Assembly: GCA_012838135.1 (NCBI GenBank)
Contig: DUPV01000024.1
Coordinates: 1-64,000, forward strand
From: Clostridiaceae bacterium
GTDB taxonomy: Bacteria; Bacillota; Clostridia; Saccharofermentanales; DTU023
Reading direction: 5' to 3'
Length of the DNA stretch: 64,000 nucleotides
Positions 41,368 through 51,382 of this stretch are shown in pieces; position 1 is the stretch's first letter; each line of letters begins with the position of its first letter. The notes beneath the pieces were generated by a model, which was not told the origin of the DNA, did no database searches, and saw only the letters and a program-made list of their open reading frames with translations. The position numbers and the translations under genes are program-made.

Positions 41368-41537
41368 TAAACCCTTAAAAATGCACTTCTTTTGAAACCT
41401 AGCCTTCAAGACCAGGTGGGTGCCCTGCGGCGGTCTTTGACTTTACTGAAAAGCATAAGTCGTATTCCGCATCGACTCCGGACTCCCCTAAAAACGTTGC
41501 AGGTTCAAATACGAAGCGACTTACATTCTAAGGGTAC
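41368..41537 (-). ncRNA. ssrS: Probable 6S (SsrS-like) RNA, or structured cysS leader
   Basis: About 170 nt; closing stem ACCCTTA../..TAAGGGT, second stem GCTTCGTATTTGAACC/GGTTTCAAAAGAAGTGC, inner CCTGC-AA-CG/CG-CC-GCAGG; GGGCACCCACCTGG segment resembles known 6S RNAs (from memory). Confidence 0.55.
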
Positions 41538-41541
41538 TTAT

Positions 41542-41570
41542 AATATACAAAATAATACCTAACAGTTCAA
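41542..41570 (-). promoter_or_regulatory. Promoter for the 6S-like RNA / cysS leader
   Basis: Minus strand TTGAAC (41565-41570), 17-nt spacer, TATATT (41542-41547). Confidence 0.7.
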
Positions 41571-41708
41571 GAATTTCTCCTTTTATCAATTCTCGGCTTA
41601 CAAAAAACACAGAGAAAAAGTCAGATGATTTATTGCACAACTCAAGTTGCTGTGGAACTTTTTCTTAACAACTCTCTGTCAGGTGAAAGCCTTGGAAGGT
41701 GAAATTCA

Positions 41709-42338
41709 TTATCTGATAAAATCCGTTCTAACCTTTTTCTCTTTAGCAGGTGCGTAGGCAAGTCCCTGCTCACGCATTTTCAGTTGCCACACCATGTTCT
41801 TTCCCAAAATTCGCATAATCTGCTTACCCTCTTCATCCTGTTGGACCTCACCGGCGCTACGACCATGTATTACACCCCAATAATTGGATGTTGCGACCAT
41901 CATTTCGCAATATTGCAGATACTTGTGCATGATATTCAGTGCGCTGCTTCCGCCTGTTCGCCTTACCGCAGTTACTGCAGCTCCCACTTTATGAAACAGC
42001 AAATCCTCTGCGTTCCCCGCAATATAAACTAAGCGATCACAAAACGACTTCATGGCACCCGTAATTCCTGAAAAATGAACCGGTGACCCGAGAAGTATGC
42101 CGTCTGCTTCTCGTATTTTTTCAATCGCCTCGTTCAGCCCATCGTCTTTGAATGCTGAGCAAAAGCCCGTATCCGTATAACATTTACCGCAACCTATACA
42201 ACTCCTGATGGGTTTGTTACCAATTTGAATTATTTCGGTTTCGATATTTTCCTTTTCCAGCTCTTCAAAAACCATACGCATGGCTTGATAAGTATTCCCT
42301 TTAGCATTAGGGCTCCCATTAATTCCGATAACTTTCAT
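41709..42338 (-). CDS. Flavodoxin-like NAD(P)H-dependent oxidoreductase / iron-sulfur flavoprotein
   Basis: 209 aa; GINGSPNAKGNTYQAM, CIGCGKCYTDTGFC, ADGILLGSPVHFSGITGAMKSFCDR. Confidence 0.88.
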   Translation of the reverse strand: MKVIGINGSPNAKGNTYQAMRMVFEELEKENIETEIIQIGNKPIRSCIGCGKCYTDTGFCSAFKDDGLNEAIEKIREADGILLGSPVHFSGITGAMKSFCDRLVYIAGNAEDLLFHKVGAAVTAVRRTGGSSALNIMHKYLQYCEMMVATSNYWGVIHGRSAGEVQQDEEGKQIMRILGKNMVWQLKMREQGLAYAPAKEKKVRTDFIR

Positions 42339-42406
42339 TTCATTCTCTCCTTTTTGATTTCATTCCGATTTATTTGATACTTAGAATTATACGGAATCTT
42401 TCGTTC

Positions 42407-43198
42407 TTAGACAAAGTCTCCTCCATATGTGGACGATTCAAGTTGTTGTCGTGTTTTTACTTGATGTTCTGTCGCCACAACTGTTGCACTTACTTTTAAG
42501 CCCTTAGCTAACAGAGGTTTTGCCGCTTCCGAAAGAGTGATTCCGGTAGTTGTCACATCGTCAAACAATATTACGGTTAAGTTTTCTTGCTTGATTTTAC
42601 ATGCAAAACAATCTAATTCAGGATTAATCATGAATGCATCTTTCAGATTGGTTTTTCTGGCTGTTCTGTTTCGCATTTCAGTTTGTCTGGCTGTTTCACG
42701 TTGACGAATCAAAAAATCAGGCAAGAATGTTATTTCCGAAAATCCGGCTATTAATTCAGCTATTTTGGCAGCTTGATTAAATCCTCTTTGCCGTAATCTT
42801 TTTTTCCCTAAAGGAATCGGCACGATAACTGCCTGCTCTTTGTAATCAAACCAAAACTTCTGCCATAGCAAGAACATTATCTCCGCAAACCAATTTGCTA
42901 AATACAAGTTATGATAAAATTTATAACTTAAAAGCAGCTGATTGATCGGTTCTTTGTAAGCAAATAAAGCTCTGATCTCCAGATTCGATTGTTCAAAACT
43001 CCAAGTATTTTCCGGAAATAACAAGGGCAATTTGCTCAGACAATCTTTACATGTATGACGCATGAGAAATGATAAATGCGGATTAGTATTGCGATTTTCC
43101 AGCACACCTAAACGTAATAATTCACTTTGCCGAAAAAAATTATTCCCGGCAGAAAGATTGCAGATAAGGCAATTTTCCGCCCGCAAAAAATTTAACAT
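42407..43198 (-). CDS. comFC: ComFC-like phosphoribosyltransferase
   Basis: 263 aa; N-terminal Cys residues CLIC/CKDC, PIPLGKKRLRQRGFNQAAKIAELIA, VILFDDVTTTGITLSEAAKPL. Confidence 0.9.
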   Translation of the reverse strand: MLNFLRAENCLICNLSAGNNFFRQSELLRLGVLENRNTNPHLSFLMRHTCKDCLSKLPLLFPENTWSFEQSNLEIRALFAYKEPINQLLLSYKFYHNLYLANWFAEIMFLLWQKFWFDYKEQAVIVPIPLGKKRLRQRGFNQAAKIAELIAGFSEITFLPDFLIRQRETARQTEMRNRTARKTNLKDAFMINPELDCFACKIKQENLTVILFDDVTTTGITLSEAAKPLLAKGLKVSATVVATEHQVKTRQQLESSTYGGDFV

Positions 43199-43201
43199 CT
43201 G

Positions 43202-44392
43202 TCAAAGCTTTTGTACAGCGATTTTCAATTGATCTGCTTTATCAGTTTTTTCCCAAGGAAGTTCAATATCCGTACGCCCCAAATGGCCATATGCTGCTGT
43301 TTGTTTGTAGATCGGTTTTAACAAATCAAAATCTTTAATGATAGCTTGCGGTCTTAAATCAAAATTATCTCGCACAATTCTTTCCAAATCCTGTTCGGCA
43401 ATCTTATTTGTACCGAAAGTATCAACGAAAATCGAAACAGGTTTTGCAACGCCTATCGCATAAGCCAGCTGTACTTCGCAAGAATCAGCTAAATCTGCTG
43501 CAACAATGTTTTTAGCTACATAGCGGGCAGCATAAGTTGCAGATCTATCCACTTTTGTCGGATCTTTACCGGAAAGAGCTCCTCCGCCATGCCTGCCGAA
43601 TCCGCCATAAGTGTCAACCACAATTTTTCTGCCGGTTACACCGGTATCGCCTTCAGGACCGCCTATCACAAAACGTCCGGTCGGATTGATCAAAATTCTG
43701 GTTTTTTCATCGTACAAACCTGCCGGTAAAACAGGCTTCAAAACATACTCTAATACTTCCTGTTCAACTTCCTTTAGACTGCTTGATTCTCTATGTTGAG
43801 TTGAGATTACCACCGTATCAATGTGGACGGGCCGGTCATCTTCATATTCAATTGTAACTTGAGATTTGCCATCGGGTAAAAAGGTTTTTGCCTGTCCGGT
43901 TTTCCTTGCAACAGCTAATTGCTTTGCCAGTTTATGTGCTAAAGAAATCGGCAAAGGCATCAATTCTGGTGTATCTTTATTAGCAAAACCGAACATGATC
44001 CCCTGATCTCCGGCACCGCCTGATAATCCGTCATCCGCTTCGCCCATACGTTTTTCATATCCTTGAGCAACTCCTTGGGCAATATCCGGTGACTGTTCAT
44101 CAATTGAAGTCAATACGGCACATGAATCAGAATCAAAACCTAACCGATGGTCTGTATATCCGATTTCCTGAATTGTACTTCTTACTACTTGAGGAATGTC
44201 GATATATGAAGTAGTTGTAATTTCCCCTGCAACAAAGACTAAACCGGTACTGACCATTACCTCACACGCAACTCGCGCATTCGGATCATCAGTTAAAGCC
44301 GCATCTAAAATCGCATCAGAAATCTGATCACACACTTTATCCGGATGTCCTTCAGTAACTGACTCCGAAGAAAAAAACATTTTTCTGGCCAT
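43202..44392 (-). CDS. metK: S-adenosylmethionine synthetase
   Basis: ORF 43202-44401; [61 protein letters not shown]. Confidence 0.98.
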   Translation of the reverse strand: MARKMFFSSESVTEGHPDKVCDQISDAILDAALTDDPNARVACEVMVSTGLVFVAGEITTTSYIDIPQVVRSTIQEIGYTDHRLGFDSDSCAVLTSIDEQSPDIAQGVAQGYEKRMGEADDGLSGGAGDQGIMFGFANKDTPELMPLPISLAHKLAKQLAVARKTGQAKTFLPDGKSQVTIEYEDDRPVHIDTVVISTQHRESSSLKEVEQEVLEYVLKPVLPAGLYDEKTRILINPTGRFVIGGPEGDTGVTGRKIVVDTYGGFGRHGGGALSGKDPTKVDRSATYAARYVAKNIVAADLADSCEVQLAYAIGVAKPVSIFVDTFGTNKIAEQDLERIVRDNFDLRPQAIIKDFDLLKPIYKQTAAYGHLGRTDIELPWEKTDKADQLKIAVQKL

Positions 44393-44420
44393 ATTAATCA
44401 ACCTTTCACATGCTTCTCAT

Positions 44421-44544
44421 AAAAAAAGCCTCTCACCCGGAGAAGCTTTTTTGAACTCATCTCTCAGGTATTACCTGCCGGAATTGGCACCGTCTTACGG
44501 TTGCCGGGTTTCACAGGGCCGTTCCCTCCGCCACTCTAGATAAG
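44421..44544 (-). promoter_or_regulatory. SAM-I (S-box) riboswitch with intrinsic terminator
   Basis: Minus strand CTTATCTAGAGTGGCGGAGGGAACGGCCCTGTGAAACCCGGCAACC...GGTGCCAATTCCGGCAG...TGAGAGATGAG, then AAGCTTCTCCGGGTGAGAGGCTTTTTTT; upstream of metK. Confidence 0.97.
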
Positions 44545-44760
44545 ATTAATTTATATTAACTTGTTTTTTAACCTAACATTAGATCGGATAACTGTCAAGC
44601 ATCGTGTATATCAACTTGAGGTAAATATCATAATCTATCAATATACATTTTGTTCTTCCGAACTCTGTTCGCATCATCCATCACCGTTTCATCAAGTTGA
44701 CATATACCGGATTCTTTACGTTAAAAATACTCACAGCATTTAATTTGTAACTCCAATAAT

Positions 44761-45612
44761 TCACTTAAATCTGCTTGAATTCCTCTCTATTGCTACAATT
44801 ATTTCCATAGCTTTTAAGTAATCAATCGAATTTTTAGCACAATCAAAAGATGTTGGTAACGGCACACATTCCATAGATATCCATCCCTTATATCCTATAT
44901 CTGATAAAGCATGCATATATCTTTTGAAATCAACGTTTCCTCCACCCGGATAAAGTCTGGCAGTATCAGAAAAATGAACATACCGAAGTCGATCCTTGCA
45001 ATAGACAATATTTTTTTCTATCTGATTATCTTCCATCATCATACTGTATGTATCTATATGAACACCAACATTCTCACAATTAAGATTGCTAACAAAATCT
45101 TGCACATCACGAACGGTATTTAAATAGTTGGTTATAAAACTCAAAACATTTTCAACTAATATAAAAACCCCTTTTGAATTTGCATATTCGGCGATTTCTT
45201 TGATGCATTTTTCATGATAATCTAAATAAACATGTTTCTTTGCGAGTTTTTTTATTTTTCCACGCATAGAAGCTATTACAACCATAGATCCTAAAAGTGA
45301 AGCACAATCTACGTATTCCTTCAATCTTTTTATAGCAGCCTTTCTTATTTCTTCATCATCGCTAACTATATGCAGACCATTTTCACCCAATTCTCTGCCT
45401 GTTCCTAACAGTGGAACTTTTAAATTATAATCTCTTGTTACTTGTTTTATTTCATCCCAATCATGCTTTTTGGGATTTTCCAGATGAATTTCAATACCAT
45501 CGTAGCCTAATTGGTTTGCAGTCTGACAAATATCACTTATACTTCCTCGTAAAGTAACAGGATAATCAACATTTAAATCTTCTAAAGCGCAACTAATACC
45601 ATATTTAAACAT
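44761..45612 (-). CDS. Sugar phosphate isomerase/epimerase (xylose isomerase-like TIM barrel)
   Basis: ORF 44761-45621; GYDGIEIHLENP, GVFILVENV, VGVHIDTYSMM, YVHFSDTARLYPGGGNVDF. Confidence 0.83.
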   Translation of the reverse strand: MFKYGISCALEDLNVDYPVTLRGSISDICQTANQLGYDGIEIHLENPKKHDWDEIKQVTRDYNLKVPLLGTGRELGENGLHIVSDDEEIRKAAIKRLKEYVDCASLLGSMVVIASMRGKIKKLAKKHVYLDYHEKCIKEIAEYANSKGVFILVENVLSFITNYLNTVRDVQDFVSNLNCENVGVHIDTYSMMMEDNQIEKNIVYCKDRLRYVHFSDTARLYPGGGNVDFKRYMHALSDIGYKGWISMECVPLPTSFDCAKNSIDYLKAMEIIVAIERNSSRFK

Positions 45613-45699
45613 TATAATCACCTTCCGTTAAGCTTTTTATATAATATCCGTATTGGGTAGGATATTTCCCGGAATGTTACCAAAAAACATTTTAAACCT

Positions 45700-46734
45700 T
45701 TATTTACCTGGATGAAAAAGCACTTTCATTCCCCTTGAACTACTGGCAATCTCAAAAGCTTTTTCCCAATCGGCAAGGCTGAATTGATCTGAAATCATGT
45801 CTTTTATGTTGATACGATTTAGAGACATTAATTTTAATGCTCTTTCCCAACATATCCAATTATGCCCGAAAGAACCCGTGATTGTGATTTCTCTTAGCGC
45901 TAACCATGAATAATCAAATTCCGGTTTTCCATCTATTAATCCTACTTGAACTATTGTGCCACCCTTTCTTACGATATCCATTGCCGTAGATACAACAGAT
46001 TTCGCTCCGGAAGCTTCAATAACAATATCACATCCTTTGCCTTCCGAAAGAGTCTTGACCAATTCAGGTAAATCTTGCTTTTGAGAATTAACACCATCAA
46101 TTCCAATTCTTTTTGCTAATTCCAGACGCGAGGTATCTTGATCTATTCCAACTATTATTACCTGAGCACCAAGCGCTTTTGCGACTTGTGCACACAAAAG
46201 CCCGATTGGCCCCGGTCCTATAACGACAACAAAATCACCCGGTTTCACCGATGTTCTATCACAGCAAGCATGTACAGCATTTGCCGTAGGTTCACATAAA
46301 GCAGCTTCTTCCAAACTAATATTTTCAGGGATTTTATGAACAATTGTATCTCTCATCACCAAATACTCAGCAAAAGCGCCGTCCACTCCATATCCTATAG
46401 ACAAACGCTGATCACACATTAAAGATTTATTCGTATTACAATAAAAACAGTTTCCACATATTTGCTTTCCCGTTTCAGCTACAACTCTGTCACCTATTTT
46501 TACATTTATAACTTTATCACCGATATCAGTCACGACACCGGAAAATTCATGACCGAGAATAACCGGTGCATTACACCAATGTTCTCCATTCAGTATTTTA
46601 ACATCTGTACCACAAATCCCGGCTGAATGGACTTTGATCTTAACACTGTGATCATCTGTAAGACTTGGCTCAGGAACCTCACGCAGACACAATTGTCCAT
46701 GGATATTTTTGTCAGTTTTCATCAATGCCTTCAT
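45700..46734 (-). CDS. Zinc-dependent medium-chain alcohol/polyol dehydrogenase
   Basis: ORF 45700-46752; AGICGTDVKILNG, GHEFSGVV, Cys-rich CGNCFYCNTNKSLMC, VIGPGPIGLLCAQVAKALGA. Confidence 0.9.
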   Translation of the reverse strand: MKALMKTDKNIHGQLCLREVPEPSLTDDHSVKIKVHSAGICGTDVKILNGEHWCNAPVILGHEFSGVVTDIGDKVINVKIGDRVVAETGKQICGNCFYCNTNKSLMCDQRLSIGYGVDGAFAEYLVMRDTIVHKIPENISLEEAALCEPTANAVHACCDRTSVKPGDFVVVIGPGPIGLLCAQVAKALGAQVIIVGIDQDTSRLELAKRIGIDGVNSQKQDLPELVKTLSEGKGCDIVIEASGAKSVVSTAMDIVRKGGTIVQVGLIDGKPEFDYSWLALREITITGSFGHNWICWERALKLMSLNRINIKDMISDQFSLADWEKAFEIASSSRGMKVLFHPGK

Positions 46735-46837
46735 GTTATTTACCTCTTTCATGTTTATAGTATATTGATGTTCATCAGAATCGTGAAAAACTCATGACTG
46801 TTTTCTGTTATTTTCTCAAACCACATAAGATAATAGA

Positions 46838-46940
46838 ACCGTGCCGGTTAAAGGCAGGTTGTATTAGCCTGAGAGTTGGTCTCGTTAGAAAGAGTAATGC
46901 CCCGGCTTTGCGGGTAGGATTCAAAAATAGAAACCGGTAT
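46838..46940. other. GC-rich structured element, candidate RNA of unknown class
   Basis: Plus strand: TGCC..GGCA, AGG..CCT, GAGA-GTTGG-TCTC, CTC..GAG and CCCGGCTTTGCGGG hairpins in a GC-rich island within AT-rich DNA. Confidence 0.4.
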
Positions 46941-47323
46941 TATTCTAAAAATAATCACATTTGATCCATAAATAAAATATTTTATACAAATCAACCAAAA
47001 ATAATCGTAATTTTCTTTATTTTATAATACTTTTAATTGTAATTCAACGGCCGGGTATCAGTAACTCAGTCTAAAACATATATAACATCACAAATTCCTT
47101 AAACTTTATTTTTACCATTTTTATAAAATTTGTCTTTATTTCCCAAAAAAACTCACCTTCGGAACTTAAATTCAAAGGTACAATATCCTCAACTGAATTA
47201 TTAAATTACCTCACTTTATTAAAAATTGATCAATTAACAATCAGTAATAACCGTGAAAAACAGTTACTAAAATTAAATAATATTTTTCTAAGTTAATAAA
47301 AACAAAATAAGTGAGAAGCAATC

Positions 47324-48295
47324 ATGAGAAAAGTTTATCTTATCGATCCGAATCAAAAATATGCAGAAAAACTGCAAAAACAGCTCAATCCGAAATTAAA
47401 ACCGCTCGCAAAAATTGATCTGTTGATTTCACCGGCAGAATTAAAAGAAGATTTTGATCTGGTAATTATCCATGCAAGCTATTTTTCCGATTATCGCTAT
47501 GCACATAAATTGGATAAAATCGGAATCCTGAAAACAATTCAACTAAATGATGTAACAACTCGTTTTGAACAACTATCTTCAATTGCAGATTCTACTAAAT
47601 CCGATTTATTGGTTTTATCACGCAGAACCAAAATCACAGAATGGTTACATTGGATATTGTATAAACTTGATAAAATCAAACAAAGAATCGAAAGTAGACA
47701 GAATCAAATTCATTTGCTTTTTACTTTTAATCAACATGTCCGTCATCGGTTTTTGCAAAAATGGATAACGGAACAAAAGGCTGAAGGGAATAAAGTTTTT
47801 ATCTTACCGATCAAGCCTCTGTACTTATGGAATTATCAAGCTGATTTTCACGTTGGACCTGACTTATCCGATCTTGTTTTACAAATTGAACAGGATATTG
47901 AAATCAGTGAAAAAGATTTCGGTTTGATTTTTGAAAAACAAAAATCCGGCATTTTTATTTCTCGTAACAAATCAGCTTCAGATGACGTGTTTACTTATGA
48001 ACATAATTCTGTTCAAATAATCGGAAAATTATTTAAAAAATTTATTGCTCAACATGAAAAATCCAGTAGCGGTTTAATCGATGTTGAAGCTAAACCTTTT
48101 CATTTAATTAAAGATTTGGCATCAATTTGCGATGTATGTCATTTTGACTTAGGTGAAGAAGATAATTATGGAGTGCGTATTGCTAAAACAGAAATCGCGA
48201 CATTTTTGGCAGAAAAAAGTCCGACCGTCAAATTTGAACCTATTATCTTGAATAAATCGTTCGGACCGACTGTCTTAAATAAGCTGCAGACATAG
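47324..48295 (+). CDS. Degenerate TadZ/CpaE-like protein of Tad locus
   Basis: 323 aa; receiver-like N-terminus VYLIDPNQKYAEKLQKQL; ParA-like layout but no Walker A Lys (LLFTFNQHVRHRFLQKWITEQKAEGNKVFIL); immediately upstream of TadA. Confidence 0.5.
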   Translation: MRKVYLIDPNQKYAEKLQKQLNPKLKPLAKIDLLISPAELKEDFDLVIIHASYFSDYRYAHKLDKIGILKTIQLNDVTTRFEQLSSIADSTKSDLLVLSRRTKITEWLHWILYKLDKIKQRIESRQNQIHLLFTFNQHVRHRFLQKWITEQKAEGNKVFILPIKPLYLWNYQADFHVGPDLSDLVLQIEQDIEISEKDFGLIFEKQKSGIFISRNKSASDDVFTYEHNSVQIIGKLFKKFIAQHEKSSSGLIDVEAKPFHLIKDLASICDVCHFDLGEEDNYGVRIAKTEIATFLAEKSPTVKFEPIILNKSFGPTVLNKLQT

Positions 48296-48333
48296 CATCG
48301 ATAACAGGTGCAGCAGATATAAGCAGGTATAAT

Positions 48334-49479
48334 ATGTTAAACCATCAAGCCCGACAGCAATTCATTGAGCATTTGGTTGCTAAACATACTGAAATCGATC
48401 GTCTGTCCGATATCGAATTAAAGCAGTTGTTGACTAAATTAGTAGCTGAATATCAGGATATGTCTCTGCTTAACTTGCCGGAAAGAAGAATGTTAATCAA
48501 TCAATTGTTTAATACAATGCGCGGTTTAGACTTATTACAACCGTTTGTTGATGACAATTCTGTTACTGAAATCATGGTCAACGGAGCGAACGCTATCTTT
48601 GTAGAAAGAGACGGTCGAATTTATCAGACATCAGTAAAATTTGATCATGCCGAGCACTTAACTCATGTCATAACCCGATTTTTCGGCAAAGCCAACCGTC
48701 TGATTAATGAACAAAATCCAATCAATGGTATGCGTTTAGCCGACGGTTCACGGATTCATGCTGTTCTGCCACCCGCAGCACCTGAAGGACCGGTTATGAG
48801 TATTAGAAGATTTACGGGAATCAAACCTCGTTTAGAAGCTTTAATCGAACATCAAACATTAACAGAACATGCGGCAAATACATTGATAAATTTTGTCCGA
48901 AGTAAGAAGAATATATTTATTTCCGGCGGTACCGGAACAGGTAAAACAACTTTTCTCAATGCACTTTCAGCCTATATCGGCAAAGAGGAACGAATCGTGA
49001 CAATTGAAGATAATCTCGAATTAGATTTACAGGGAATTGACAATCTTGTGCGTTTAGAAGCAAGAGAATCAGGACCGGACGGTCAGGGAGCTATTACACT
49101 CGACCAATTAATCCGTTCTTCATTAAGGTTAAGACCGGATCGGATTTTAGTAGGAGAAATCAGAGGAAGTGAAGCCTTTGAGATGATTCAGGCAATGAGC
49201 ACCGGGCATCCGGGCTCGATGTCAACCGGACATGGAAATAATAGTATGGAAATGTTGAATCGAATCAGTTTGATGATCTTGATGTCTTCAAGTTTACCCT
49301 GGGATGCTGTCCGTAGATTAGTTGCCTCGGCACTTGATGTAAATGTTCACTTAACCAGACTGCCCAGCGGAAAAAGAATTGTTCAAGAAATCAGTCACAT
49401 TACCGGATACGAAAATCAGCAGTTTCAAATTGAACCTTTATATATCAGGCAAGGAGATGATTTAATATGTCACATCTAA
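48334..49479 (+). CDS. tadA: TadA/CpaF-family secretion ATPase
   Basis: 381 aa; ITEIMVNGANAIFVERDGRI, ISGGTGTGKTTFLNAL, LRLRPDRILVGEIRGSEAFEMIQAMSTGHPGSMSTGH. Confidence 0.96.
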   Translation: MLNHQARQQFIEHLVAKHTEIDRLSDIELKQLLTKLVAEYQDMSLLNLPERRMLINQLFNTMRGLDLLQPFVDDNSVTEIMVNGANAIFVERDGRIYQTSVKFDHAEHLTHVITRFFGKANRLINEQNPINGMRLADGSRIHAVLPPAAPEGPVMSIRRFTGIKPRLEALIEHQTLTEHAANTLINFVRSKKNIFISGGTGTGKTTFLNALSAYIGKEERIVTIEDNLELDLQGIDNLVRLEARESGPDGQGAITLDQLIRSSLRLRPDRILVGEIRGSEAFEMIQAMSTGHPGSMSTGHGNNSMEMLNRISLMILMSSSLPWDAVRRLVASALDVNVHLTRLPSGKRIVQEISHITGYENQQFQIEPLYIRQGDDLICHI

Positions 49480-50978
49480 AACAATTTTCAAAAATGATAT
49501 TACCTGCTTGGCTTTTTGTATATTTAGCATCTTTGACTTGGATAGATCTGCAAAATCAAAGTATCCTGATCATATTTCTCGCATCTCTGATTATCTGTTA
49601 CGGTCTAACCAAATTTGTTATGAGCAGAACAGCATCTGCCAAAATCGAGCAGTATAAAATTCTGCTTGAATATCTGAGCAGTCGACTGGCAGCAGGGCAT
49701 ACCTTGGAAATTACATTGTTGGAAGCATCAAGTCGTCTCCAAGAAGAATTGGGACGCAGAAGTATTTTGGCAAAATGTCTGAAACAGTTAAATCAAAGCA
49801 TGAAGGCTCAACTTGATCTGGATCGCAGTTTGCTTAATCTGAAAAATCAATTTAAATGTAAAACCTGTGATGCTTTTTTTGATGTTTTACCTTATCTCAA
49901 TCATTACGGAGGTCGTTTGGATATTTTCGTCAAACAAACTCATCGCACTTTAAATGCGGAAATCCAAATGCAAAAAGACATTCAATCAGAACAGAATGCC
50001 CAAAATAGTGAGGCAATTATTCTGATGTTTTTGCCTTTTTTCTTTTCACTAGTATTAATCAAAAACAGTTCTTCATATGCAAGTTCATTGTCTGAAGTTA
50101 AATGGAGCAGACCATTGCTGGCAGTTATTTTCTTGATCGCTCATTTGGCAATTTGTTGGACACTGATTGTTTTTGCACAAAACCCGGCTAATTTTAAAGA
50201 AAAAGATGTTTTTATTAATTTATCAGGCAAAAAACCGAAAGCAAAAATCATGATATTTACTGCTCAATTCATATTGTCTTATGCTCCTGCTAAACTCGGT
50301 TATAATTTAGCTGAAACTGTGAGGATTTTATCTCAAAACAAACCTCACGCTTGGCTGATTTATCTTAAAAGAAAAGTATTGCTCACCTTTGTTTTTACAC
50401 TGATTGCCGGTGTGTTTTTTTTATTGAAAATAATCTCCGGGTCTATTTTATTAATCATTCCGCTATTTTTTTGGTTCATTCAAGATTTTGATCTTTTACA
50501 AAGAGAAAATAAGTTGAAACAACAAATCAGGATTGAATATCCTACCTTTTTAAATTCAATGGTTGTTCTTTTACGTAGCGGAATCAGCCTAGACCGCAGT
50601 CTGAGGCTAATGATCAATTCATATCAAAGCAACATCAATTCTCAACTTAAATCTAATCTTGCCCAAATCAAACATGCTTTGAGTGTGGGAGAAAGTGCAT
50701 CTGTTGCAGTATTGCAAATAGCAGAAAAATTACCACAAGAAGAAATCGCCTCCGTTTTGCAATTAATGGCACGTTATGATCGAGACGGAGGACAAGAAAT
50801 ATTGGATATTCTGGATTTACAAGCTAATGCGAGTTGGCAATTATATCGAAATGCAATGCGCCGCCGTTTACAAACCAAAAACATGGCTTTGTTATTGCCG
50901 ATGGCAACAGATTTATTTGTTGTTATCATCATGGCAATGTTGCCTGCTGTTGCCAGTATGAGCAATTTGCAGCTTTAA
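49467..50978 (+). CDS. Fused TadB-TadC-like T2SSF membrane protein
   Basis: 503 aa with two T2SSF-like units: YLSSRLAAGHTLEITLLEASSRL...FVKQTHRTLNAEIQ and FLNSMVVLLRSGISLDRSLRLMI...EILDILDLQANASWQLYRNAMRRRLQTKN. Confidence 0.75.
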   Translation: MSHLKQFSKMILPAWLFVYLASLTWIDLQNQSILIIFLASLIICYGLTKFVMSRTASAKIEQYKILLEYLSSRLAAGHTLEITLLEASSRLQEELGRRSILAKCLKQLNQSMKAQLDLDRSLLNLKNQFKCKTCDAFFDVLPYLNHYGGRLDIFVKQTHRTLNAEIQMQKDIQSEQNAQNSEAIILMFLPFFFSLVLIKNSSSYASSLSEVKWSRPLLAVIFLIAHLAICWTLIVFAQNPANFKEKDVFINLSGKKPKAKIMIFTAQFILSYAPAKLGYNLAETVRILSQNKPHAWLIYLKRKVLLTFVFTLIAGVFFLLKIISGSILLIIPLFFWFIQDFDLLQRENKLKQQIRIEYPTFLNSMVVLLRSGISLDRSLRLMINSYQSNINSQLKSNLAQIKHALSVGESASVAVLQIAEKLPQEEIASVLQLMARYDRDGGQEILDILDLQANASWQLYRNAMRRRLQTKNMALLLPMATDLFVVIIMAMLPAVASMSNLQL

Positions 50979-51169
50979 TTTTAATATTTGATTTTTGCCT
51001 TTACTTTTTCTCTTGAGTAGTTGTCCGACACATGTAATTTGTAAATTCAGTTTAAAGAAAACAGGGAAAAAACCTGTTTCTACTGATTGAATAAAACAGA
51101 AATAAACCGGAAAACAAATCATTTTTTTTATTAAAAAAATTACCATTTAACATTAAGAAAGGAAATGTC

Positions 51170-51358
51170 ATGTTAAAAATCAAAGAGTTTCAACAAAAAC
51201 TGCAAGACGAACAAGGCTTAGGTACCTTGGAAATTGTTTTAATAATTGCCGTATTGATTGCAGTTGCCTTAATTTTCAGAACTCAATTATCAAGCTTTGC
51301 CAAAAGTCTGATTAATAAAGTTTTCGATTATTCAATAATCGACGGTATCAGTTACTGA
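51170..51358 (+). CDS. Flp1-like type IVb pilin
   Basis: 62 aa; KLQDEQGLGTLEIVLIIAVLIAVALIFRTQLSSF pilin-like segment. Confidence 0.85.
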   Translation: MLKIKEFQQKLQDEQGLGTLEIVLIIAVLIAVALIFRTQLSSFAKSLINKVFDYSIIDGISY

Positions 51359-51382
51359 TAGCAAAATGAATACAATGTCAAA

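Noticed and set aside
41368-41540. T-box riboswitch upstream of cysS
   Set aside because: No TGGTACCGCG-type T-box sequence or antiterminator layout found; rod-like 6S architecture fits better.
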